Origin: Bacteroidales bacterium
Lineage (GTDB): Bacteria > Bacteroidota > Bacteroidia > Bacteroidales > UBA1715
Assembly: GCA_017516865.1 (NCBI GenBank)
Contig: JAFXAU010000027.1
Location: forward strand, 1-60,901
Direction: 5' to 3'
Length of the DNA stretch: 60,901 bases
The notes beneath the pieces were generated by a model. That model saw nothing but the letters and a program-made list of their open reading frames with translations. It was not told the DNA's origin and made no database searches. Below, piece by piece: positions 36,701 through 44,907 of this stretch; the first letter of the stretch is position 1, and the number at the start of each line of letters is the position of its first letter. The position numbers and the translations under genes were made by a program.

Positions 36701-38656
36701 GTTAATAATACTCTGACGCACATGGAGTATAATGATACGACAAAAAAATATTCGTTCTCGTCAGTCCCGCATGAAATTACTTTAGAAACACGCGGAAATT
36801 GTTCTACAAAAATAGAATATTACGAATGTAAATATTCTATTGACGCCACGATGAAGGAAAATACTGGTTTCCCAGAAAATGCTCCAGCTCTACATGTTGT
36901 AGTATTAGATTCCGTAACACTTGAACCATGGCTTTCAAGTCGAAATAATTATGGTCAACGAAATTATCCATCTGCAAACGGACGTGTGCGTTTTCATTTA
37001 GCATTTCCTGCTAATAATGTAACAGCTCAAAGGAATTTAGCTAAATTGTTGTTAGACACTGTACCAGTTGGTAATTATATTTTCTGCTATAGTTATGTTA
37101 ATCCTTATTGCCAGTCGTGGGACCAATCTTTGAAAGATGCAATGGATTCGTTGGGATTTTCAGCCTACAAGACGGCACCTGATAACTATCCATATATTTT
37201 CTACACGCAAAAAGGATATCCTTCTTCGTGTGAAGAAGTTGTAGGAACTTCGGAAAAAGATTTGATTCGCTTTAGAAAAATTCTGACTGCAAATCATAAC
37301 GAAGGACATATTAGAACTGCGAATGTTGGACCCGCAAAGTCGTTCGGACTATTGCAATGGAATAAAACTTTGCACGACGAAGACAATTCATATTTGACTA
37401 TTTTCGGTGTTACGAACTCCGACGACGTGTATGCTTTGCGGAATGAATTCCTTTCTCAGCGTGATTTAGATACACTCATCAATACGGACAATTTCCCAAG
37501 TCTGCAACTTGATTGTTATATGACCGACCCTGCACGTACACCAGCGGATTTGAATTATTGGAAGTTGTATTATACGCCGGCAATGGAATTGGCGGTGACG
37601 CCAGAGCATGAATATTCTTTTTATGAAGACACGCTTCAGCAAGGAGACGTGTTACGTGTTACTGTCTCTGCTCAAAATGTGTCTTCTTCGGCATCGGATA
37701 GTGTGTTGGTTATGTACGAAATACGAAATAGTCACAATGAATTGGTATATTCAAACTATAAACGGGTTGCGGAGGCTCCTGCGTATGGTTTTGTAGTTGA
37801 TACTCACGAGATTCCAACTAGCCTTTTAGATGGATTATATACACTCAAAGTTGAGTTCAACCCTGTAGATCCGGAAACGGGTGAATATGACCAGCCTGAG
37901 TTTAATCATTTTAATAATACCTATTATCAGCTGTTTTTTGTCAAACGTGATGAAACAGCGCCTGTTATTGACGTTGTTGTGGATGGTAGACATTTGATGA
38001 ATGGAGATTTGATTTCGGCACAACCGACTATTGCGATAACGGTTTTTGATGAAAATCAATTCTTTATGCTGACAGATACAAGTTTGGTAACTGTTTCTAT
38101 AAAGAATATGGAAACAGGTGCGGTTACTCCGTATTATTTTGCAAGTGACATGTTGAAAATGATTCCTGCCGAAGACGATGAAAATATCTGCCGTGTGTTG
38201 TTTTCTCCTGAACTTCTTGCGAAAGGAGTGTATGAACTTCACATTCAGGCAAACGATGTCTCGGGTAATAAATCTTCTTCGCAAGAATATGTGATTCAAT
38301 TCGTTATAGAATCCGAAACGAAAGTTTCGACTTTGTATAATTATCCAAATCCATGTTCGGATTTTACAACGTTCCGTTTTGTTTTGACAGGTTTGGAAGT
38401 CCCTAAGAATGTTTCAATTGTAGTGTCCGACAGCAAAGGGCGAATTGTCAGAGAGATATTTGTTCCTAATGCCCATATCGGTACGAATGTTCTTGATGTG
38501 TATTGGGACGGACGAGATAATGCGGGCAATGAACTCCCGAATGGGGTGTATTTCTATTCATTACATTTTGATGATGAATCGTCGTGGGAAAATCTGCCGT
38601 TAAAACAAACGAAGCCTTTGAATAAAAAGACAGGAAGATTGTTGATAAATAGATAA
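33758..38656 (+). CDS. porU2: C25-family (gingipain-like) protease, putative T9SS sortase PorU2
   Basis: A 1632-residue exported protein (signal ending CSFGQ). Residues about 390-760 form the peptidase C25 domain, with the catalytic His621 in FFGHASGSGFDQ and Cys651 in LANSCYSGDIFA. The N-terminal part (25-380) is the pro-like beta region seen in PorU. Beyond the protease come CARDB/Ig-like modules (about 770-1500), and the end looks like a sorting tail (YNYPNPCSDFTTFRF ... LPNGVYFYSLHF ... GRLLINR). PorU removes the C-terminal signal from T9SS cargo and attaches it to anionic LPS. PorU2 is the longer paralogue family of unproven function. It is 13 bp after the PD40 gene, and the next gene converges with no bases between the stop codons. 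Confidence 0.85.
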   Translation: MKRLVSICLLFVCLCSFGQFSNDWIDYDQKYYRIPITSKGVYKITYADLVANGISVGDFDHRNLQIIHNGAVLPLFVSAQPDGIFRSSDFIEFYAEGGNDGWLDSKVYYNSKPFNEAYSLYNDTAAYFLTIANTLESPRYDTSRNTNYGSYTPAQYCLTTVRSNYTSTFNETKASPYIYPAEGWCDAFFDMGGNVTKTLITPNYASVNVPSEISFGIGGFSETQHDIVVTLESDESFRLDTTYYDYSAIHKIFTSNKPLSAVTTLKFQSIAGDKTADKNSVSYVQVTYPSTFNFSNKNLFEFTLPEVSEGDYILLEISSFNAGGVPPIIYCPDLKKRILTTVSGGTYKALIPNVHKKLECVMVSQNAMKKVSEIRPIQSQISKSATQFLDFSQELNQGTYIIITEKSLWYQAVLYKQYRVRTGESVVLVDVDELYNQFAYGVRKHPYAISAFIDYAVKNWGITPKHVFIIGKGFHLTAYRNNETMYKRTLVPSMGNPSSDILLTLSPHGSSLKTNIAIGRLAAETPNEVAIYRKKVMDFESQEPNPWMKNVLHFGGGTTAYEQSLFRYYLNRYALTLKGEYFGADVHSFYKESSNVYETTEPEAIRKYMNEGTSLMIFFGHASGSGFDQNIDHPSLFNNQGRYPLILANSCYSGDIFADNDYNVSKIWTFAEDRGSIGFLANVDVGVPAYLNLFASSFVRNIAYSNYGNSIGSSLAKAMTDLSGRNIIYNDLYDGVTGFTLQGDPAVKLHSFEKPDLSVDESSVFFTPSVITTDMETAEFNVAVVNKGRAFSSKYSLKATFASAKGFQYVIDTVVYGSYCCDTMTYVLNLVDFDSGEYTVTLEVDCQNEIEEVSEDNNSVQVKFFVSSRDVLPVYPENYAIIPTDTVTLRMSSVDAFNPPAEILVELDTCSSYDSPVLQTARIKVDGKSLVSWKPEINFIDSTTYFWRVTTADADSAKWNESSFTYEKGKRGWGQIHRHQFVNNTLTHMEYNDTTKKYSFSSVPHEITLETRGNCSTKIEYYECKYSIDATMKENTGFPENAPALHVVVLDSVTLEPWLSSRNNYGQRNYPSANGRVRFHLAFPANNVTAQRNLAKLLLDTVPVGNYIFCYSYVNPYCQSWDQSLKDAMDSLGFSAYKTAPDNYPYIFYTQKGYPSSCEEVVGTSEKDLIRFRKILTANHNEGHIRTANVGPAKSFGLLQWNKTLHDEDNSYLTIFGVTNSDDVYALRNEFLSQRDLDTLINTDNFPSLQLDCYMTDPARTPADLNYWKLYYTPAMELAVTPEHEYSFYEDTLQQGDVLRVTVSAQNVSSSASDSVLVMYEIRNSHNELVYSNYKRVAEAPAYGFVVDTHEIPTSLLDGLYTLKVEFNPVDPETGEYDQPEFNHFNNTYYQLFFVKRDETAPVIDVVVDGRHLMNGDLISAQPTIAITVFDENQFFMLTDTSLVTVSIKNMETGAVTPYYFASDMLKMIPAEDDENICRVLFSPELLAKGVYELHIQANDVSGNKSSSQEYVIQFVIESETKVSTLYNYPNPCSDFTTFRFVLTGLEVPKNVSIVVSDSKGRIVREIFVPNAHIGTNVLDVYWDGRDNAGNELPNGVYFYSLHFDDESSWENLPLKQTKPLNKKTGRLLINR

Positions 38657-39676
38657 TTATAGGCTGTGTGGACAACGCACGGCAGTCATACGTTTACTTC
38701 TATTCGCCTTGTCAAAAATATACGAAATCGTCAATTCAAATGCACCGTGTCCGTTTGATGCGGTTCTCAATGTAGAAATGTTGAGGTCGTAGTCAAGCAT
38801 AATGTCGAACTCCTTGTAACGTGTGCCTAAGCCAAAAATAATTGCATCTTTGTTTTTGGAACGAAACCACAATCCTGTTTGTATTTGTGAGAAGAAAGGG
38901 TTGTCTAAATAAAAAATGCCCATTCCGCCAAGATGGAACTCGTGTTGTTTCCCTTGAAACTGCATTTTTATTCCTGGTACTATGTCAATATTTTGTGTGA
39001 TGCTTATGTTTGCTGTTCCACAAATCACCGTTCGAGTTTTTAGTTTTACGCCGTCTTCTTTGTAAAACGAAACATTTGGTCTGTTCAAATTGTAAAAAGC
39101 GAATCCGACTGTATATGATTGCTGCTTGTTTGGTTTGAACAGAAATTGAGTTCCAAGACTAAAATCAAAATATAATCGAGAGTTCATGTCAATATCTTCG
39201 CTAATTTCAGACTGAGGATTGAACCTGTCTCCTTCAAATTGTTCGAGAAACGTCAGCGAAGAATAATCTAACGAGCAATAGTGGATAGCAGGAAGTAAAC
39301 CGTACGAAAAAATAAGCGAATTTCCGTTAATCGGAATATGCTGTGCCAAAGGAATCCCGAATTGAACAGTTGTGTAGTCGGCGTCGCCTGCCATGTCATA
39401 GTTGAAGAGCAAACCGTAACCAAGTGCCGTCTGCATGTGTCGGTTACTTATTTTCGCATCAAAGTTGGCAGAAAGTGTCTGGTAGGGTTCTGCAACCGTA
39501 CGGTATTGGTCTCTGTATGCAATGCAAAAGCGGTACGAACCTGTAAAAAAACCTGCGTTTGCAGGGTTTAGGTTCAATGTATTTGTGTAGAAGTTCGAAA
39601 AATGAATATCTTGGGCGAAATTGTATTGAAAAAGGCCCGAACAGAAAAGCAATATGACAATAAATCTTGCTTTCAT
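38657..39676 (-). CDS. Type IX secretion system membrane protein, PorP/SprF family (second copy)
   Basis: A 339-residue outer-membrane barrel with a signal peptide ending NFAQ. The family entry motif reads QDIHFSNFYTNTLNLNPANAGFFTGSYRF, and the barrel strands end with YKEFDIMLDYDLNISTLRTASNGHGAFELTISYIF. It overlaps the stop of the upstream adhesin gene by 4 bp, so the two are translationally coupled. This is the arrangement known for SprF and its cargo SprB in Flavobacterium: the PorP/SprF protein is needed specifically for its neighbouring type B adhesin. A basic tail (RSKRMTAVRCPHSL) follows the last strand, which is unusual. Confidence 0.9.
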   Translation of the reverse strand: MKARFIVILLFCSGLFQYNFAQDIHFSNFYTNTLNLNPANAGFFTGSYRFCIAYRDQYRTVAEPYQTLSANFDAKISNRHMQTALGYGLLFNYDMAGDADYTTVQFGIPLAQHIPINGNSLIFSYGLLPAIHYCSLDYSSLTFLEQFEGDRFNPQSEISEDIDMNSRLYFDFSLGTQFLFKPNKQQSYTVGFAFYNLNRPNVSFYKEDGVKLKTRTVICGTANISITQNIDIVPGIKMQFQGKQHEFHLGGMGIFYLDNPFFSQIQTGLWFRSKNKDAIIFGLGTRYKEFDIMLDYDLNISTLRTASNGHGAFELTISYIFDKANRSKRMTAVRCPHSL

Positions 39677-42600
39677 CGGATTAAGGTAATGTTGCCTTTT
39701 GTCTCGAATACTTCACCGTTAAAGCAAGTAGCTTTTAGGTAATAAACAAAAACTTGAGGTTGCAGGGGCTTCCCGTTGTATGTTCCGTCCCAAGTGTCGG
39801 ATAAGTTGTCGGTAAAGAAAACTTTTTCTCCCCATCGGTCGAAAATGGCAAATTCTAAAGAAGATACTACACCGCTTTTAACTTGAATTACATCATTTTT
39901 ACCGTCTTTATTTGGTGTAAAAGCGGTAGGAACAAAAATGAACGGAATGTCGCAAATCCATTCTTTTGATTTTAAGGTAATTGTATCTGAATTTTGACAG
40001 CCATACGTGTCAATTGCGGTTACTTTGTATGTTATGTCTAATTCCACGTCGGGAGTTATGGTTGTTATTGCCTTTTGATTGTCGTCTAACCAAATATTCG
40101 GAGTCCAAAAGTATAAGGTTGTGTCAATAGGATTTTTTGTTGCATACATTTTCACGCTTTGTCCCACATACAAAATCGGTGATTCTATATAAATATCGAC
40201 CTCAGGAAGTTTTTCTTCCAATTTGATTTCTATTCGTTTGTCCAAATTTGTCTCGCAGCCGTGAGCATCGGTAATCGCCGCCATATAGTAACCTGGACAG
40301 AGATTCCGCAGTTTGTTGGTTGTTGCTTTGTTGTTCCATAGGTATGTATATGGTTTTGTTCCGCCTTTGACTTCTATGTCGATAGAACCGTTGCACGCAC
40401 CTTTACAAGTTTCGTGCGAGCACGAGATACTTTCAACCATAAGAGAGTCAGGTTCGGTAATGTTGAAATTCAATGTATTCGTACAACCTAAACCGTCGGT
40501 AACGGTGACTGTATATACTCCAGCGCCAAGGTTGTAACGCCCGAATTTCTTGCTGCCATCTTCCCATAAGTATGTGTATGGTTCTATGCCGACGGGGGAG
40601 ACTTCAAATTGGGCATCGGTCATGCCATAACAACTGATTGGCTGATAATTTTCCGTATGTAAAAATAACTCGTCAACCTCAATTTGAACGGTGTCGGAGT
40701 ATCTACATCCAATCGCATCGGTGGCAAATACGATAAAATTTGTCGTTTTGGTCGGGTGAACGTAGGCAGTTTCTTCGTCTTCGCCCATTCGAATTTCTTT
40801 TTTCGGCATCCAATTGTATGTCAGAGGATTATCGGGATTCAAGTTCTGTACGGTTACGGGAACCAAATCGCCTGAACAGATAAGTGTGTCGCCAGTGGCA
40901 AGAATTTCGTTGAAGAATACCTCTATTGTAATTGAATCTTGAGCTTCGAAATCGCAGTATGTGCTAAGCGTTTTTACGTAGTAGGTTGTTGACTCTAAAG
41001 GAGAAACGTCAATGTAATTAACCGAAAAATCTGGATTGACAATTTTCTGAAATTTGTTGTCGGTCGACCAGAGAAATCTTTGCGATGGCGCGTTGGTTTC
41101 GGCGGCAAGACGGATTTTCTCGCCTTTGCATATTTTTGGTACAACTGGCAAATTATTTTGTGTGACATTAATTTGTTTGACAAAATAATTTTCGTTGAAT
41201 GTGTTGACCGTCTGCTCGTAAATCGTCTGGCACCACCCCGACGTTACTGTCAATTGATATGTGACTGTGTCGTTCGGTGTTGCGTATGAATGTGGCTGCG
41301 AAGGGTCGGTAATCCAATCTTCCGGCGACCATGAATATTCAAGTGATTCGTCGTATTCATTAGGAATGCCGATGAGAACACTGTCGCCTAAACAGATATT
41401 TTTTGTTTCCAATGTCTCATAATTGGTTTTGTGTGCTATGGTAAATTGTTTTGAAACAGAGTCTTTCTGGGTACACGACGATGAATCACGAACGAAAAGT
41501 GTTATGTTGTATGTACCGACTGTGTCGAAAATATGAGTCGGAGATTCTTCGGTGGATGTCGTACCGTCGCCGAAATCCCATAAATAGGTGACGTGCGGAT
41601 TGTTGTAATGAATTTGTGTCGTGTTTTTAAACGTGAGTTCTTTTGTCGCACAACCTATTTCTGGAATATCGAAATCGGCAGTAATCAAGCCAAAGTCAAT
41701 GACGAATCGTAACACGGCAGCATTACAGTTGCTGGAATTGTTTTTTGTAGACCATACGCCTGGATTAGGATATACAGGGAAACCATTGCAACCTCCGCAA
41801 CTTGCACAGACGCTTTGATAGACGTATCCATTCGCATCGAAACGGCTGGTCCCTCCGTCAACGTGGTCACGACCACTTTGGGCACAGCCGACATCAAGAT
41901 ATTCTTGTGTAAGCATGTCGTAAATTCTTGCTCCGTTGGCAATTTCTCCGAAATAAGTCGCATAGTCCAATTTATGTGCCTCATCGTCAAGAACCATGAT
42001 GTAAAAGTCCTTGCCGTCGGTTTCTTTCTGATATGCGTCTGGAGTTATGTCCATTCCTTTTGTCCCTTGTATGCTGGTCCATCCGTAGTCGTAGATAGCC
42101 TGCGTACCACTTTCGTTTAATATCCATCTCGGGTAGTTATTCCATTCTCGGCCTACGCCGGCAAGGTATATCCGGTTGCAGATGTCGACTTCGAATGCGG
42201 TAGGAGATATGTTTGGCTCGCCCGAACCGCTTCCGAACACTGTCGACCAGTTTAATTTGCTTAAATCGTTAGAAAATGACGCAAGAAATTGTCCACTGTT
42301 GGGGTTATTGTATGTGGCATTGTTGATGAGTGTGTTGCCAGATGCAGTGGTTTGTCCGAATAGGAACACGTTCCCTTCGCCGTTTACACGGACAAAGTGA
42401 GCTTGGTCATATTTTGTTGAGCCGAAATAGGAGCCTGCAAGGAGTGTCCCGTCGATTGTGTTCAGATTTAAGACAAACGCGTCAACGGTTCCGCCTATAC
42501 GGTCTTGCTTATAGCCACCTGCGGGCAGATTCAAGGTTGGAGAACAGGTGCCGCCTGTCACATAGGCATTGGTTCCATGGTCAACGTCAAGGGAATATGC

Positions 42601-44127
42601 GGCGTCTTTGCTGTCGCCGCCAATGTAGGAGCTCCATTCCAATGTCTGCATGTCGGGGGTAAATTTGCAGACAACGCCGTCCTGCATTCCACCGAAGTCG
42701 GGTTGAAAGGCATTCACAATCGGAAAATCGTCGGAAAATGTCGTTGAGGCAATGTAGATATTGTCGTTATCGTCAATCATGATTTCGCCTCGTGCACCGT
42801 CGCCGTAATTGTAGTACAACGAATCGTGTCCGTATTCCAAATCGGTTTCCCAACTGAAGTTTATGCCGTCGTTTTTCGTGCCGCCAAGGAAAGTTGAGGT
42901 GACAAGTTCGGAACCGTCGGCCGATAGTTTTGCGATGAAAATATCCACGCCCTGTTCGAAGAGTATCAAGTTGTCGTACATGATAGAATCTCCACCCATA
43001 AACGTCGGTTGATATGCATTGGCAATAGGAAAATCGGGCGAGCCGGTCGTACCGAGAATCAAAAGTTCGTTTTGGCTGTTTGCAATAAGGCTATGTGGCA
43101 TTTCGCTACTGAGGCCGCCGAGATATGTGGCATAGAGTCTGTTTTTCCCTGTACCGTCAAGCTTTAAAAGTCCAATGTCCCAGTTCCCTCCTGCATATTC
43201 GGTTTGAATCGCCCCCATGTTGATAGGGTAGCCGAATCCGTCGACAATTCCTCCTAAATACACATTGTTTTCACCGTCATACGTTGCCGTAAATCCCCAG
43301 TTGTCGGCCGTAGAACCTGTGTAGGTCGAAAAAATCAAGTCGGGGTCGATGTAGAGGGTGTAGTTTTTATTATACCCTCCAATTTCGTACGACACCGATG
43401 TGCCTTCGAGTTTGTACGCACAAGGAATTTCTATGGTGTCGTTGTTGATAATTTGATATGCATACGGTTTTTGCTCATACACTTCGTTTACAGATGTTTT
43501 GACTGCCAAAGTTCCGTCGGGACGGACACTCATTGACGACACATACGAGTAATCAAGTCGAATTTTGTCGGGATTCCCGTTTGGATGAATGATGAAGTCG
43601 TATTTTAAATTAGCGGTGTTTCCATATAGATGCAGGTCAATGTTTTTATAGATGTTTTCGTAAATCACATCGTTGAAACTTCTTACGTTTCTTGCCCATT
43701 TTCGTTTGTCACTGCCGTGGAAATAGTTTTCGGTGTACGCATTTTGGTTGTAACCGTAAATTCTGACTCGCGAATTCATATTGGCAAATGAAACCTGATA
43801 GGCGTGTGCTTTAAGCGAATCGGGATGTTTTTCGTATATGCGTCCAGGTTGTTCTCCCGTTTCGAGAAATCGATGGAGGCTTTGCTCCATTTCCTCGTCG
43901 GACAGAGAGGCTGTTGCATGATGATGGTTTGAATTTTCCTCGGAAAGAAAATAATACGTCAAACAATTTTTTTCGAGAAAAACATAGCCTTGATATAACT
44001 GACTGCGAAACAAAATTTTGCTGTCCCATTGCTGCTGATTTTCCGTAAAATATATCGCCGAGCCTTGAGAAAAAACATTCAAAGCAACAGAAATACATAG
44101 AGCGAAAAATATAATTTTGTTTCTCAT
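39673..44127 (-). CDS. Giant surface adhesin with SBBP, PKD and SprB repeats and T9SS type B tail
   Basis: About 1484 residues, starting with a signal peptide (MRNKIIFFALCISVALNVFSQ). The N-terminal part (25-260) is the DUF7948-like region that precedes SBBP repeats. A beta-propeller of SBBP type follows (about 270-780, with STYLGG-like units such as ATYLGGLSSE and STFLGGTKND). Then comes a Cys-rich bridge, a PKD domain (TYLWDFGDGTTSTEESPTHIF), more Ig-like units, two SprB repeats (CYGMTDAQFEV and CKGACNGSIDIEVKGG with PYTYLW), and the type B tail (FVPTAFTPNKDGKNDV ... FDRWGEKVF ... TWDGTYNGK ... GNITLIR). Such proteins are exported by T9SS and serve in adhesion or gliding. The second ATG (44127) suits the weak -7 box at 44152-44159. 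Coupled to its PorP/SprF partner. Confidence 0.9.
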   Translation of the reverse strand: MRNKIIFFALCISVALNVFSQGSAIYFTENQQQWDSKILFRSQLYQGYVFLEKNCLTYYFLSEENSNHHHATASLSDEEMEQSLHRFLETGEQPGRIYEKHPDSLKAHAYQVSFANMNSRVRIYGYNQNAYTENYFHGSDKRKWARNVRSFNDVIYENIYKNIDLHLYGNTANLKYDFIIHPNGNPDKIRLDYSYVSSMSVRPDGTLAVKTSVNEVYEQKPYAYQIINNDTIEIPCAYKLEGTSVSYEIGGYNKNYTLYIDPDLIFSTYTGSTADNWGFTATYDGENNVYLGGIVDGFGYPINMGAIQTEYAGGNWDIGLLKLDGTGKNRLYATYLGGLSSEMPHSLIANSQNELLILGTTGSPDFPIANAYQPTFMGGDSIMYDNLILFEQGVDIFIAKLSADGSELVTSTFLGGTKNDGINFSWETDLEYGHDSLYYNYGDGARGEIMIDDNDNIYIASTTFSDDFPIVNAFQPDFGGMQDGVVCKFTPDMQTLEWSSYIGGDSKDAAYSLDVDHGTNAYVTGGTCSPTLNLPAGGYKQDRIGGTVDAFVLNLNTIDGTLLAGSYFGSTKYDQAHFVRVNGEGNVFLFGQTTASGNTLINNATYNNPNSGQFLASFSNDLSKLNWSTVFGSGSGEPNISPTAFEVDICNRIYLAGVGREWNNYPRWILNESGTQAIYDYGWTSIQGTKGMDITPDAYQKETDGKDFYIMVLDDEAHKLDYATYFGEIANGARIYDMLTQEYLDVGCAQSGRDHVDGGTSRFDANGYVYQSVCASCGGCNGFPVYPNPGVWSTKNNSSNCNAAVLRFVIDFGLITADFDIPEIGCATKELTFKNTTQIHYNNPHVTYLWDFGDGTTSTEESPTHIFDTVGTYNITLFVRDSSSCTQKDSVSKQFTIAHKTNYETLETKNICLGDSVLIGIPNEYDESLEYSWSPEDWITDPSQPHSYATPNDTVTYQLTVTSGWCQTIYEQTVNTFNENYFVKQINVTQNNLPVVPKICKGEKIRLAAETNAPSQRFLWSTDNKFQKIVNPDFSVNYIDVSPLESTTYYVKTLSTYCDFEAQDSITIEVFFNEILATGDTLICSGDLVPVTVQNLNPDNPLTYNWMPKKEIRMGEDEETAYVHPTKTTNFIVFATDAIGCRYSDTVQIEVDELFLHTENYQPISCYGMTDAQFEVSPVGIEPYTYLWEDGSKKFGRYNLGAGVYTVTVTDGLGCTNTLNFNITEPDSLMVESISCSHETCKGACNGSIDIEVKGGTKPYTYLWNNKATTNKLRNLCPGYYMAAITDAHGCETNLDKRIEIKLEEKLPEVDIYIESPILYVGQSVKMYATKNPIDTTLYFWTPNIWLDDNQKAITTITPDVELDITYKVTAIDTYGCQNSDTITLKSKEWICDIPFIFVPTAFTPNKDGKNDVIQVKSGVVSSLEFAIFDRWGEKVFFTDNLSDTWDGTYNGKPLQPQVFVYYLKATCFNGEVFETKGNITLIR

Positions 44128-44255
44128 CAAAATCAATCGACAAAATTTTCGTAAAGTTATAAAAATCTTCTAATTAAAAGACAAGAAAGGTGACATAAAC
44201 CCTAATGACTATGAGAGTATATTTATTTTGCTAAGGATGACAACCATCTTTTGAT

Positions 44256-44286
44256 TTTGTTTCGTAAAAAAAACTTACTACTTTTG
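44256..44286 (+). promoter_or_regulatory. Bacteroidota-type promoter of the structured RNA
   Basis: TTTG (44256-44259), a 19-bp gap, then TACTTTTG (44279-44286). Both boxes match the phylum consensus. The next ORF begins 234 bases later, and the interval is filled by a long hairpin, as expected for an RNA gene. Confidence 0.65.
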
Positions 44287-44290
44287 TCAA

Positions 44291-44519
44291 AACGTTAAAA
44301 ATTTAAAAGAAAGAAACAGACAAGAAAGTTGAGTAAATACAAGTGCTAGGCACTATGCTTGATTCCTGGAATTGCAAATCTGGTAAATTTATAATGGTAC
44401 AGGAAGTCCCTAAGTATAGTCCGCGTCGCGCGACGTGGATTATTTCTTCCCTTATTTGTACCAAGGTTACCAGAACCTGCAATTCCAATAAGCCCTAACG
44501 AAATAATTCACGTTTTTTT
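44291..44519 (+). ncRNA. Long rod-like structured RNA, 6S-like candidate
   Basis: A nearly continuous hairpin. The outer helices are TAGG 44347-44350 with CCTA 44494-44497, GCTT 44357-44360 with AAGC 44490-44493, and GGAATTGCA 44368-44376 with TGCAATTCC 44478-44486. Further in are TCTGGTAA 44379-44386 with TTACCAGA 44467-44474, TGGTACA 44395-44401 with TGTACCA 44457-44463, and GGAAG 44402-44406 with CTTCC 44446-44450. The apical stem is 44417-44427 with 44432-44442. Two pairs of the apical stem are G.U on the plus strand and would be A.C on minus, which agrees with the promoter direction. T7 at 44513-44519 may end it. The shape (closing stem, asymmetric central bubble with AGTCCCTAAGTATA, apical stem) recalls 6S RNA, the RNA polymerase-binding regulator. 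Identity is an inference. A structured leader of the HTH gene is the alternative. Confidence 0.6.
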
Positions 44520-44795
44520 ATGGAGAAAATCCACTTTGGAAACGAAATACAACGAATAATGAAGCAGCGGAACGTTAGTGCTGCCGAACTTGCGAAGATT
44601 CTCCATCTTCACGTCCACTCAGTATACGATATGCTTAAACGAGACAACATTGACGTACACCGTCTAATGGAACTTTCCGACATATTGAATTATGATTTCT
44701 TTCAACTTGTCAGGCCTTCGTCTTCTTCAATGCCTACTTGGTGTAATATCACTTTCGACAATGGGAAGATAGTGATTGAAAACAAACTCTCGTGA
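44520..44795 (+). CDS. Small HTH (XRE/Cro-like) protein
   Basis: A 91-residue cytoplasmic protein. Residues about 5-62 form a Cro/CI-type helix-turn-helix: FGNEIQRIMKQRNVSAAELAKILHLHVHSVYDMLKRDNIDVHRLMELSDILNYDFF. The C-terminal 25 residues are a short beta tail (CNITFDNGKIVIENKLS). Single HTH proteins of this length are common in Bacteroidota. The ATG follows directly after seven T's at 44513-44519, so either the gene is translated from a message that includes the structured RNA, or it is nearly leaderless. The target is unknown. Confidence 0.75.
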   Translation: MEKIHFGNEIQRIMKQRNVSAAELAKILHLHVHSVYDMLKRDNIDVHRLMELSDILNYDFFQLVRPSSSSMPTWCNITFDNGKIVIENKLS

Positions 44796-44907
44796 GAAAA
44801 TTTCTCATAAAAGTCAAAATCAATCTCACATAGCAAAGTCTTGCATTACAGCAAATTATGCAATCTTTGTAGCCAGTTAATTTATTCACTAATTAAAATA
44901 TTTTAAA

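Noticed and set aside
44303..44488. 61-codon minus-strand frame over the structured RNA
   Set aside because: It lies wholly within the hairpin; promoter direction and G.U pairs place the transcript on plus.
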